NCBI GenBank assembly: GCA_045132495.1
Contig: JBGUSK010000022.1
Location: 1 to 20,082, forward strand
Origin: UBA11524 sp045132495
Lineage (GTDB): Bacteria; Bacillota; Clostridia; Christensenellales; Aristaeellaceae
DNA length: 20,082 nucleotides
Direction: 5' to 3'
The notes beneath the pieces were generated by a model, which saw only the letters and a program-made list of their open reading frames with translations, had not been told where the DNA came from and did no database searches. Every line of letters begins with the position of its first letter. Position 1 is the stretch's first letter. The position numbers were made by a program, and so were the translations under genes. Shown here one piece after another: positions 1-7,600 of this stretch.

Positions 1-2076
1 AACCTGGTTTGCCAAAACAAGCTGCACCAGCTTGGAGGACAATTCCGGGCCGCCGCCGCGGGTGAGGCAGTCCTTCCACAGGGTGAACTTGCAGCCCTCT
101 GCCGCGCGGGAGCACATGAAGGAACGTTGGGTTTCCAGCACGCTGCCTTCCTTGCAGACGGGGCATTTGCAGCCGTCCACCAGAGTGCCCTTGGCGACGA
201 ATTTCTGTGCGAATTTCTTACGCCTGCCATCATCGGGGAACTCCACCGCAGTGCGGTTGTTGCGGGCATAGTTCACCAGGAAGGTCGAGAACTTGCGGAT
301 GGACTCCATGAACCGATCCGCGTCCTGCTTGCCATCGGTGATCTGATCCAGCGCCAGCTCCCAGCGGCCGGTCATTTCGGGGGAGGCGATCTCCTGGGGC
401 ATGATGGCGATCAGCTGCACACCCTTATCCGTGGCAATGATGGTCTTTCCTTTGCGTACTGCGTACCCGACCTTGATCAGCCGCTCGATGATGGCGGCAC
501 GAGTGGCTGGCGTGCCGATGCCGCTGCCCTTCATCTGCTTGACGAGCTCCTCGTCCTCCAGCTCCTTGCCGGCGGTTTCCATCGCAGCGAGGAGGGAGGC
601 GTCGTTCATGTGGGCGGGCGGCTTGGTCTTGTCCTCCTTGACGGCGGCGGACTTCACCGTGCGCATGTCGCCGGGCTGCAGCGGCGGAAGGGCCACGTCC
701 TCCTCTTCGGCGGACTTCTTTCTGGTGCTCTTCGCCTTGGTAGGATTCGCCAGCGGCGGCACATCATGCCAGCCGTTCACGATGACCACACGCCCATTGG
801 TGCGGAAGCGGTGGGGCTGCTTTTCGCCGTCCACCTCGGTGATAACCTTCGTTGCGTCGTATTCGCACCAGGGATAGAACGCCGCCAGCATCCTGCGGGC
901 GACCAGATCGTAGAGCTGCTTCTCGTCCTCGGAGAAGGAATCCGGATTCACCCGCTGGGCTGTAGGGATGATGGCATGGTGGTCGGTGACCTTGGTTTCG
1001 TCCACCGTGCGCTTGCTCACGGGCAGCTTGCCGTTGGGCAGTGCGCCTGGAACGAGGGACTGATACTGTGGCGGCAGAAGCTTCATGGTCTGCACGACGC
1101 GGGGGATCATATCCGGCGGCAGATAGCGGCTGTCGGTACGGGGATAGGTGAGAGCCTTGCGGGTTTCATAGAGGCTTTGTGCGACCTTCAGCGTTTTGTC
1201 AGCAGTGAAGCCGAGGAGGCGGTTGGCGTCACGCTGCAGGCTCGTCAGGTCATATAGCTGCGGCGGAGGATCCTTCTTGCGTACCGTCTCAGCGGACAGT
1301 ACGCGGGCGGGCTTCCCCTTGACCTCAACGGCAATCGCTTTGGCTGCGTCGATCTTCGGGATATGGGTGTCCGGCTCCAGCTTTTCGTGGAACCACACGC
1401 CCTTGTAGTCGCCAAAATCCGCCGTGACGGTGGCGTATTCCTCCGGCTTGAAGTCCTCGATCTCCTTGCGGCGCTTGACGAGGATCGCCAGTGTCGGGGT
1501 CTGCACGCGGCCTACGGAGAGCAGCGTATCATATTTCAGCGTGAAGGCGCGGCTGGCGTTCATGCCGACCAGCCAGTCTGCCTGCGAACGGCATTGGGCG
1601 CTGCGGTACAGGCCGTCATACTTTTCTCCGGGTTGAATCTGCCGGAAGCCCTCCTGAATGGCTTCGTCGGTCATGGAGGAGATCCACAGGCGGTCGAAGG
1701 GCTTCTTGCACTTTGCCTTGGCGTAGATGTAGCGGAAGATCAGCTCGCCCTCGCGCCCCGCGTCTGTCGCGCAGACGAGGCGGTCGGTGTCCGCCGCGTT
1801 GATCAGCTCCTTGACCACCTTGTACTGGTCGCGGGACTGGGTGATCACCTTCAGCGGGATGTCCTCCGGCAGGATGGGCAGGGTATCGAACTGCCACTTC
1901 TTGTACTTTTCGTCCAGCTCGTCCGGCTCGACAAGGGTCACCAGATGGCCCACGGCCCAGGTGACGACCCACTTGTCATTCATGAGGCAGCCCTGACCGC
2001 GCTGAGTGCACTTCAGAACGCGGGCAATATCCCGGCCAACGCTGGGTTTCTCGGCAACGACGACTGTGCGGCCCAT
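1..2076 (-). CDS. topB: DNA topoisomerase III (type IA), 3' end cut by window
   Basis: Type IA topoisomerase that cuts one DNA strand through a 5'-phosphotyrosine and relaxes or decatenates DNA. The reading frame runs 692 codons from ATG 2076 to the window edge with no stop. Visible parts: N-terminal Toprim start VVVAEKPSVGRDIA (residues 5-18, Glu9), Toprim acidic motif TDAGREGE (104-111), and active-site motif YPRTDSRYL with catalytic Tyr311, nearly the same position as I recall for Bacillus TopB (about 310). A C-terminal zinc ribbon follows: CPVC (Cys638, Cys641) then Cys655 and Cys662. Family members are about 690-730 residues, so little is missing. The start is fixed by AAAGGAGG seven bases upstream and by MGRTVVVAEKP. 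It diverges from the pyruvyl transferase gene. TopB is chromosomal in many Firmicutes but also sits on conjugative elements; nothing mobile is seen next to it. Confidence 0.95.
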   Translation of the reverse strand, partial: MGRTVVVAEKPSVGRDIARVLKCTQRGQGCLMNDKWVVTWAVGHLVTLVEPDELDEKYKKWQFDTLPILPEDIPLKVITQSRDQYKVVKELINAADTDRLVCATDAGREGELIFRYIYAKAKCKKPFDRLWISSMTDEAIQEGFRQIQPGEKYDGLYRSAQCRSQADWLVGMNASRAFTLKYDTLLSVGRVQTPTLAILVKRRKEIEDFKPEEYATVTADFGDYKGVWFHEKLEPDTHIPKIDAAKAIAVEVKGKPARVLSAETVRKKDPPPQLYDLTSLQRDANRLLGFTADKTLKVAQSLYETRKALTYPRTDSRYLPPDMIPRVVQTMKLLPPQYQSLVPGALPNGKLPVSKRTVDETKVTDHHAIIPTAQRVNPDSFSEDEKQLYDLVARRMLAAFYPWCEYDATKVITEVDGEKQPHRFRTNGRVVIVNGWHDVPPLANPTKAKSTRKKSAEEEDVALPPLQPGDMRTVKSAAVKEDKTKPPAHMNDASLLAAMETAGKELEDEELVKQMKGSGIGTPATRAAIIERLIKVGYAVRKGKTIIATDKGVQLIAIMPQEIASPEMTGRWELALDQITDGKQDADRFMESIRKFSTFLVNYARNNRTAVEFPDDGRRKKFAQKFVAKGTLVDGCKCPVCKEGSVLETQRSFMCSRAAEGCKFTLWKDCLTRGGGPELSSKLVQLVLANQV

Positions 2077-2112
2077 AGGCTCCCTCCTTTCACATGGCTG
2101 ATTCGACGACAT

Positions 2113-2141
2113 ATTGTATCACGTTTGACGCTTCCGCGCAA
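2113..2141 (-). promoter_or_regulatory. Predicted topB promoter, extended -10
   Basis: On the minus strand TTGCGC (2136-2141) is followed by a 17-base spacer and TACAAT (2113-2118) preceded by TGA, giving an extended -10 TGATACAAT. It is 37 bases upstream of the topB ATG. It overlaps the promoter of the divergent gene, so the two RNA polymerase sites should exclude each other. Confidence 0.55.
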
Positions 2142-2153
2142 GCATGCTATAAT
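2125..2153 (+). promoter_or_regulatory. Predicted promoter of the pyruvyl transferase gene
   Basis: TTGACG (2125-2130), exactly 17 bases, then a perfect TATAAT (2148-2153). Transcription would start near 2160, leaving a leader of only about 14 nt that holds the GAGGTG ribosome binding site (2163-2168) before ATG 2174. Confidence 0.75.
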
Positions 2154-2173
2154 GATTGCAATGAGGTGATTTT

Positions 2174-3238
2174 ATGACGCGCATTGGCGTGATGACCTTC
2201 CTGCACAACGATAACTACGGTTCTATTTTGCAGGCGTGGGCGCTCCAGCAGGTCCTACTTGGCCTGGGCTTTGATGCAACCCATATCGACTATGCGCCCA
2301 ATAAGCAGGAGAAAATCCGAAATCTGCTGACGAGCGGTAATTCGCCCAAGCTGATCCTTGAAGGTATGCGCAAAAAAAGTGCCACCGGCAAGATGCACGG
2401 CGGCTTTGATGATTTCCGCAGGGAGAATATCCATACCACCGCACCCTGCCGTAATCATGCTGCGCTGACAAAGGCGGCAGAGGACTTCGATGTGCTCGTT
2501 TGCGGCTCGGATCAGATATGGTCGCCGGTATGGCTGAATCCTGCATATTTCCTGGATTTCTCCGATAAGCCGAAGGTCAGCTACGCACCGTCCCTGGGCG
2601 TGAAGGACATGCCGAGCCGTGCCAAGCAGCTCAAGATCGCCAGGCTGGTGAAGCGCTTCTCCGCCGTGTCCGTGCGGGAACAGGAGGGCGCGGCGTTGCT
2701 GAAGCAGATGGCTGGTGTGGAAGCGGACGTTCTTCCGGATCCTGTGATGCTTGTTCCAAAGGACGAGTGGCAGGCGGTCATGGACGAAAGCATCCCACAG
2801 GAAGGGTACATCCTGTGCTACTTCATCGGCGATAACCCATCCTACTGGGAGACAGTCCGTGCGGTCGCGGCGCGCAAGCAGTGTGCCGTTCGCGTCATTC
2901 CGCGAACCGAGGGCGCACGCAATGCCGTATATCCGCTGGAGGAGGACGTTCCGCCTCAGCGATGGCTTGCGCTCATCAACGGCGCGGCCCATGTGGTGAC
3001 GGACAGCTTCCATGGGGCTACCTTCTCGGCGATCCTCAACAAGGCGTGCACCATCGTCCGTCGTTACCGTGAGGATGACCCGGAGAGCAAGAACAGCCGC
3101 ATAGATCAGCTGCTGCGCAACCTGGGCGTGGACGATCTTGAACGTCCCGATTGGGACGTAGTGAACGCAAGCCTGTCTGCAAAGGCAGAATCCGCCAAGG
3201 CATGGATGGAAGCTGCCATCAATCAAGCAAAGCCCTGA
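2174..3238 (+). CDS. Polysaccharide pyruvyl transferase family protein
   Basis: 354 residues of the polysaccharide pyruvyl transferase family (CsaB/WcaK-like), enzymes that add a pyruvyl ketal from phosphoenolpyruvate to sugars of surface polysaccharides. Family signatures seen: N-terminal NDNYGSILQAWALQQVL near residues 12-28, DVLVCGSDQIWSP in the middle, SYAPSLGV soon after, and the C-terminal VTDSFHGATFSAILN, whose SFHG is the best-known family motif. No signal peptide or membrane segment, so cytoplasmic. Start chosen at ATG 2174 behind GAGGTG and a strong promoter. It stands alone rather than in a polysaccharide cluster; its 3' end overlaps rluA-type gene on the other strand by 20 bp. Many family members in gut Clostridia sit beside glycosyltransferases, so the true acceptor is unknown. 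Confidence 0.88.
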   Translation: MTRIGVMTFLHNDNYGSILQAWALQQVLLGLGFDATHIDYAPNKQEKIRNLLTSGNSPKLILEGMRKKSATGKMHGGFDDFRRENIHTTAPCRNHAALTKAAEDFDVLVCGSDQIWSPVWLNPAYFLDFSDKPKVSYAPSLGVKDMPSRAKQLKIARLVKRFSAVSVREQEGAALLKQMAGVEADVLPDPVMLVPKDEWQAVMDESIPQEGYILCYFIGDNPSYWETVRAVAARKQCAVRVIPRTEGARNAVYPLEEDVPPQRWLALINGAAHVVTDSFHGATFSAILNKACTIVRRYREDDPESKNSRIDQLLRNLGVDDLERPDWDVVNASLSAKAESAKAWMEAAINQAKP

Positions 3239-4091
3239 GCTGCTCCGGCAGGGGGGACACGATATGCAGTCCCTCCATGGTGAGCGGATGGGTCAGGGTC
3301 AGCTCATGGGAGTGCAGCGCGAACCGACCTGGCAGCTCCGGCAATTCCGTTCCGTAGAGGAAATCGCCGCATACAGGACAGCCAAGGTATGCCATGTGTA
3401 CCCGGATTTGATGCGTCCGTCCGGTTTCCAGCCGCAGCTGCACCAATGAACGCCGCTCCGTTTCTGCCAAGACCTCGTAATGGGTGACAGAGGGCTTTCC
3501 GTCCGCGCGCACCAGCCGCTTGATGCTGGCTGCGTCCTCCTTGCCTATGGGAACGTCGATCACCCCCTGTTTATGCGGCAGGTGGCCTTCCACCACGGCC
3601 AGGTATTGACGGGCGAAAGCATCGGAGTGGAGCAGCTTTTGCAGGCGATGCTGGGCATGGGAATCCTTGGCGACGATCATCAGACCACTGGTGCCCTTAT
3701 CAAGGCGGTTGACCGGGCGATAGACGAAGTCTGCTGGGCAGCCCAAATGAGCGAAGAGTGCATTTTCCAGGGCGTCGTCAGGATGATTCGCGCTGGACTG
3801 GCTGGCTAACGGCGCAGGCTTGTCGATGACGTAGAGATGCTCGTCCTCATAGGGGATCGTGAGCGGAATATGGTAGGGCTTGACCTCATACACCGGGGCA
3901 TTATCCTTGAAGCGGATGCAAACATTCTGGCCCTCTCGGACGAAGGCATCCACCGGGGTGGCGACGCCGTCTACGGTGATGCGGCCATCCCATTTGGCGC
4001 TCTTCATCGCGGAATAGCTGATCCCCATGACCTGCCGGAGGATGTCCCGAAGCCGCCTGCCTGATTCTGTGGCGGTGATTACATGTTCCAT
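3219..4091 (-). CDS. RluA-family RNA pseudouridine synthase
   Basis: 290 residues. It isomerises specific uridines to pseudouridine in rRNA or tRNA. A short N-terminal S4-like RNA-binding segment (about 1-75, ending ITVDGVATPVDAFVREGQNV) precedes the catalytic domain. Motif II reads RPVNRLDKGTSGL with catalytic Asp131, followed by the late motif GRTHQIRVHMAYLGCPVCGD. The start is ATG 4091: AGGAG (4100-4104) lies eight bases upstream, and a perfect TATAAT at 4111-4116 overlaps the more upstream in-frame ATG at 4110, so the longer 306-residue reading cannot be the main product. RluD-like by general layout, but target positions in rRNA cannot be assigned from sequence. Its last 20 bases overlap the end of the convergent pyruvyl transferase gene, so no terminator space exists between them. 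Confidence 0.93.
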   Translation of the reverse strand: MEHVITATESGRRLRDILRQVMGISYSAMKSAKWDGRITVDGVATPVDAFVREGQNVCIRFKDNAPVYEVKPYHIPLTIPYEDEHLYVIDKPAPLASQSSANHPDDALENALFAHLGCPADFVYRPVNRLDKGTSGLMIVAKDSHAQHRLQKLLHSDAFARQYLAVVEGHLPHKQGVIDVPIGKEDAASIKRLVRADGKPSVTHYEVLAETERRSLVQLRLETGRTHQIRVHMAYLGCPVCGDFLYGTELPELPGRFALHSHELTLTHPLTMEGLHIVSPLPEQLRALLD

Positions 4092-4110
4092 CGTATCAAC
4101 TCCTGCGTCC

Positions 4111-4139
4111 ATTATAACGGAAAAACGACGATTCAGCAA
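4111..4139 (-). promoter_or_regulatory. Predicted promoter of the RluA-family gene
   Basis: Minus strand TTGCTG (4134-4139), 17-base spacer, TATAAT (4111-4116), 20 bases upstream of ATG 4091. This site decides the start codon, because transcripts would begin downstream of the alternative starts at 4139 and 4110. Confidence 0.65.
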
Positions 4140-4167
4140 GAGCGGGCGATAATTCGGTCCAACGCTG

Positions 4168-4196
4168 TTGCAGATTCAGACAAAATGTATTATCAT
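4168..4196 (+). promoter_or_regulatory. Possible promoter of the TM2 protein gene
   Basis: TTGCAG (4168-4173), 17 bases, TATCAT (4191-4196), followed by GAGGTG at 4204-4209 and ATG 4215. A second -10 like string TATTAT starts three bases earlier but with a 14-base spacer. It is back-to-back with the RluA-gene promoter, only 28 bases apart. Confidence 0.45.
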
Positions 4197-4214
4197 ATTG
4201 GCTGAGGTGATATC

Positions 4215-4607
4215 ATGAAATGCCCTAACTGCGGCGGTCCCCGGGACCGGGAGGATCGCTGCTGCATCTACTGCGGAACCCGGTTCGAACGGGATAAGGA
4301 TGCGGAAAGCAAGCAGGAAATTCACATTCACTATCATCAGGAGCAGCGCGCTGAGCCGCATGTTCGGGTGGAGCACATTTACACGCCGATGGAGATGCGG
4401 AGCACCCGAAGCCGAACGGTTGCATTGGTGCTGTGTATCTTCCTGGGGCTCTTTGGGGCACATAAATTTTACCTGGGCAAGATCGGCATGGGCGTAATAT
4501 ATTTGCTCACCTATGGGCTCTTTGGCATTGGCTGGGTGATTGACCTGTTTATACTGACGCTGGGCAACCCGAAGGATAAAGAGGGCGACCGGCTGACCTG
4601 GCACTGA
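4215..4607 (+). CDS. Zinc-ribbon plus TM2-domain small membrane protein
   Basis: 130 residues of unknown cellular role. The N-terminus is a zinc ribbon: CxxC at Cys3/Cys6 and CxxC at Cys17/Cys20 (CPNCGG and CIYCG). A charged, His/Glu-rich linker (about 22-66, including EIHIHYHQE) leads to a TM2 domain (about 68-118) with the family signature GAHKFYLGK between two hydrophobic helices and the downstream GLFGIGWVIDLF. The likely arrangement is a cytoplasmic metal-binding head with a hairpin in the membrane. TM2 proteins are common in Firmicutes and often unlinked to any pathway. Start set by GAGGTG five bases ahead. It converges on the giant NdvB-like gene across a shared terminator. Confidence 0.85.
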   Translation: MKCPNCGGPRDREDRCCIYCGTRFERDKDAESKQEIHIHYHQEQRAEPHVRVEHIYTPMEMRSTRSRTVALVLCIFLGLFGAHKFYLGKIGMGVIYLLTYGLFGIGWVIDLFILTLGNPKDKEGDRLTWH

Positions 4608-4611
4608 AACG

Positions 4612-4644
4612 AGCGGCTTTCCCGGATGAGGGAGAGCCGCTTTT
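4612..4644. terminator. Intrinsic terminator between convergent genes
   Basis: AGCGGCT (4612-4618) pairs with AGCCGCT (4635-4641); a U-G wobble and TCCC/GGGA extend this to a 12-bp stem with loop GGATGA. It is followed on the plus strand by TTTTCC. On the minus strand the stem is followed by CGTTTC, a weaker U-run, so it may also serve the giant minus-strand gene whose TAG is at 4646-4648. Confidence 0.8.
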
Positions 4645-4645
4645 C

Positions 4646-7600
4646 CTATGCAAGTGGGAAATGTACCCGGTGGATTTTACCATCGTCGTGCAAAATGATG
4701 TGATCGGCGTCCGTCTCGTCTCCGTCGATGATGAGGGTTTTGATCTGCCTTTCTGCGCTGATTCGCCATGTGGAGGCGCCTTCGCGAAGCGTCAGCGTGA
4801 ACTCATCCCAATCCGACGGAATGTTGGGGTGCAGGCGAAGGATGCAGCCTTCACGCTGGAAACCGAGGATATCCTCCAGCACCGATGCGTAAAGAACGCC
4901 AGCTGCCATACTTCCGCCCTCGGGAACTGCCCGTCCTGCCCCCATGGGAGAGGCGCACATTCCGCCGTGCAGCAGATAGGGGGCGCAGCGGAAGGTTTCC
5001 AGGCGAATGGCATCGTCGGTGTGGTGTAGGGGATTGAGCGCCTGCAGAAGTTCAAAGGCTTCTTCGGCGAAGTCTGTTTTTAGCAGGGATTGCAGGCAAA
5101 GTGCCGCATCCAGCGTGATCATGCCGCCGTTTTCGGGGTGTCCGGGGAGCGCTCTTCCATCGCTGGGCATATGCCGCCGGATAAGCCCGTGCGGCTGATC
5201 ATAGAGTGTGGCCCAGCAGGCATGCATGGCCTGACGCGTTCGGGCGTTTGTCCCATAAGCGCGGCATGCGAGGACTTGCGTGTCCAGCCGAAGGGGCGGA
5301 TCATAGCAGCCATCCTGCCAGAGATAGGTATCGGCAACGTTGAGCAGCCGTTGACGGAAATCCTGCAATGCCGTATCTTGCTGCAGATCATGTAGGGCAT
5401 GGGCAGCCATGGCGTACAGAAAGCACTGCTGCGCGCGGGCTTCGCCCAACGGCAATCCCTGGCTGTCCACCGGAAGCGACAAAAGGGCGCGGCTGCAGCA
5501 TCCCCAAAGGGTGTCATCATGCGGCGGAAGATTGACGTTCAGCAGCGAGAGATCCTGCGTGATGCGAATATACGCCGCGGCGTGGAGAGAAAGCATGGCC
5601 CAATCATCCCGGCTTTGCGCAAGGCGTGCAGCGGACAGCAAGGTGCGCCGGGCTTCCTGAGGCGCGAGATAATTCAGCACCGGCAGGCCGGCAAGGTCGC
5701 CAGCGTTCATGGCTTGCTGGGGAAGAATGCGATTCATCAGCAGGGAAAGCGTATCCTCCGGGGTGCTGAATGTCAGCAGATCAAGCCGCTGTGCGTGAAT
5801 GGCGTGGGCGCTTCGCAAAATGGCGGAAGTACCCTGTGCGCGTATTTCGGATAGCGCCCGGGCGATATCTTCGCTGTGCCTTGTGTAGCCGGACAGCCAG
5901 GACACCTTGGCGCTCGCATCCGGGGCAATGGTGACCTCACAGGTAAGCTGGGCTGTCGCACCTTGCTCAACCTCCGGGGCATGGAGGGGTGGCAGAATGG
6001 TGACAGCACCTTGTTCGAGGGCGTTCGTGCACAATGCAGTCCAGCCGTCACCGGCAAGGAAGGCCTGCCAGCGGCTGGCTTTGTTGGTCATCACAACGCC
6101 AGGGGCACATTCCAGGGGCGCATTTGGATCAAGGCTGGCGAGAACGGTGATCTGCAATGTCAAAGGGAGCTGCGCGGCGTTGCGAAGGCTCAGCACATGG
6201 ATTGCGCAGCGGTGCCCAGGCATGGCTGCGGCGCTCAGCCGGACGTCCAGTTCGTCAGACCAGGCTTCCCAGCTGGTTTGTCCTGCACCCATGCGAACGG
6301 AGCGGGGAAGCTCCTTTGACCAGGGCGACAGCCGCGTGCCGTTCTCCATCGTGAGCCAAACCTGCTCATGAAAGGGTTCCCGGAAGCCGGATTCATCCAC
6401 AGTTTCTGCATATTGGCGGTTGACGTGGCGGTTGTTCCAGGCCGAAGGCGTGGTTTGCTGGGGCTCCAGCTGAAGGATGTAATCGGAAGTTTCCGGGTCG
6501 AATCCACCGTAGTTCCCGGCGTGAAGCAGTTCCTTTTCGGGCAGAAGCGCTGGAATAAGTGGCCGCGTCGGATCTGGCTGCGCAACGGGTGTGAAATGCG
6601 CTTCAAGCTGGGCGCGAAGGGGGAGATTGCTGTGCAGAACAAGATCGAAATCTGGCAGCTGTGAAGGTTCACAAGGAGCGAGATAACCTTCCGAAATCGG
6701 CAGTACGAAGGCTTCCTGCAGAGCGGGGAGCAATTCAAACGGGCAGAATAAGCCTGCCTTCATATGCACCCCGTGCAGGTGGAAGCAGCGGCAAAGGGCG
6801 GCCAGGTCATGCAGCACAGCATAGCTGTCCCCGGATTCCAAAAGGACTGCGAGCTTGTGATGGCGGCAACGACAGAGGGCGGCAAGCAAAGGGAGACAGG
6901 CTGCTTGATCGGCAGTCAGTGCGGCGGAATCACTTATTGCATTGTGCTGCAGGGCTGCAAGCTGACGGATTCCGTTCAATTCAGCCAGATGGGGCGCAGG
7001 AACATCGTTCATGCTTGTTGTGAACCACAGGATGGCTTGTCCGCGCCCACCAAGAGTCATTTTCGCACGGAAGGACAGGCATGGTGAAAGGCTGGGAGCT
7101 GTCAGGTCAGCAGCGGGCTCGGTCAGCGCAGCCGGCTCATGGAGCGTTCCGCTGTGGCCGATAAAGGCTTCTGCATCGGTGCAGATGTGCAGCGCCAGAG
7201 GCGAGGGGATGGTTTCCAGCGTGTGGTGGAGGGTCAGATCTTTTCCACGTACGTGCAGACGCAGCTTCTCTGCATCATGGTTGGTTTCCAGACTGCTGAC
7301 CGGACTATCCAAATCCGGAAGCAGGAGATCAGCTAACTCGATCAGCCGATCGCGCGTGGAAAGATTGGTGATGGTGATGATGTGCAGCGCGCGCTGCCTG
7401 ATGGTATCCACCGTGCAGACAAGCTCTGCGCGAAGGCTGCCGCAAAGCTGTTCATACCGGATTTCACCGGGGGCAAAGAAGACGTCTCCAGGGAGCAACG
7501 CGCTGCCGAGACGGTAAATGCGTCCTTCGTCAGCAAGATAAAACTGCAAGCCGCCGGGTTCGCCAGGAGAAGCCGCAGCGCGCGTGAGGGGCAAACCTCT

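Noticed and set aside
127..1257. 376-codon open frame on the plus strand, opposite topB
   Set aside because: Lies fully antisense to clear topB coding sequence, has no ribosome binding site, and its His/Leu/Gly-rich product resembles no family; it is a by-product of GC-rich third codon positions.
1..2076. topB as evidence of an integrative conjugative element
   Set aside because: TopB is often carried by such elements, but no relaxase, VirB4/VirD4, integrase or attachment site is visible, and the neighbours look chromosomal.
2255..3226. 323-codon open frame on the minus strand opposite the pyruvyl transferase gene
   Set aside because: The plus-strand frame has family motifs, promoter and ribosome binding site; the antisense product is low-quality His/Arg-rich sequence.
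4092..4139. 16-residue N-terminal extension of the RluA-family protein
   Set aside because: It overlaps a perfect TATAAT and the predicted transcription start; ATG 4091 has AGGAG at good spacing and matches the family N-terminus.
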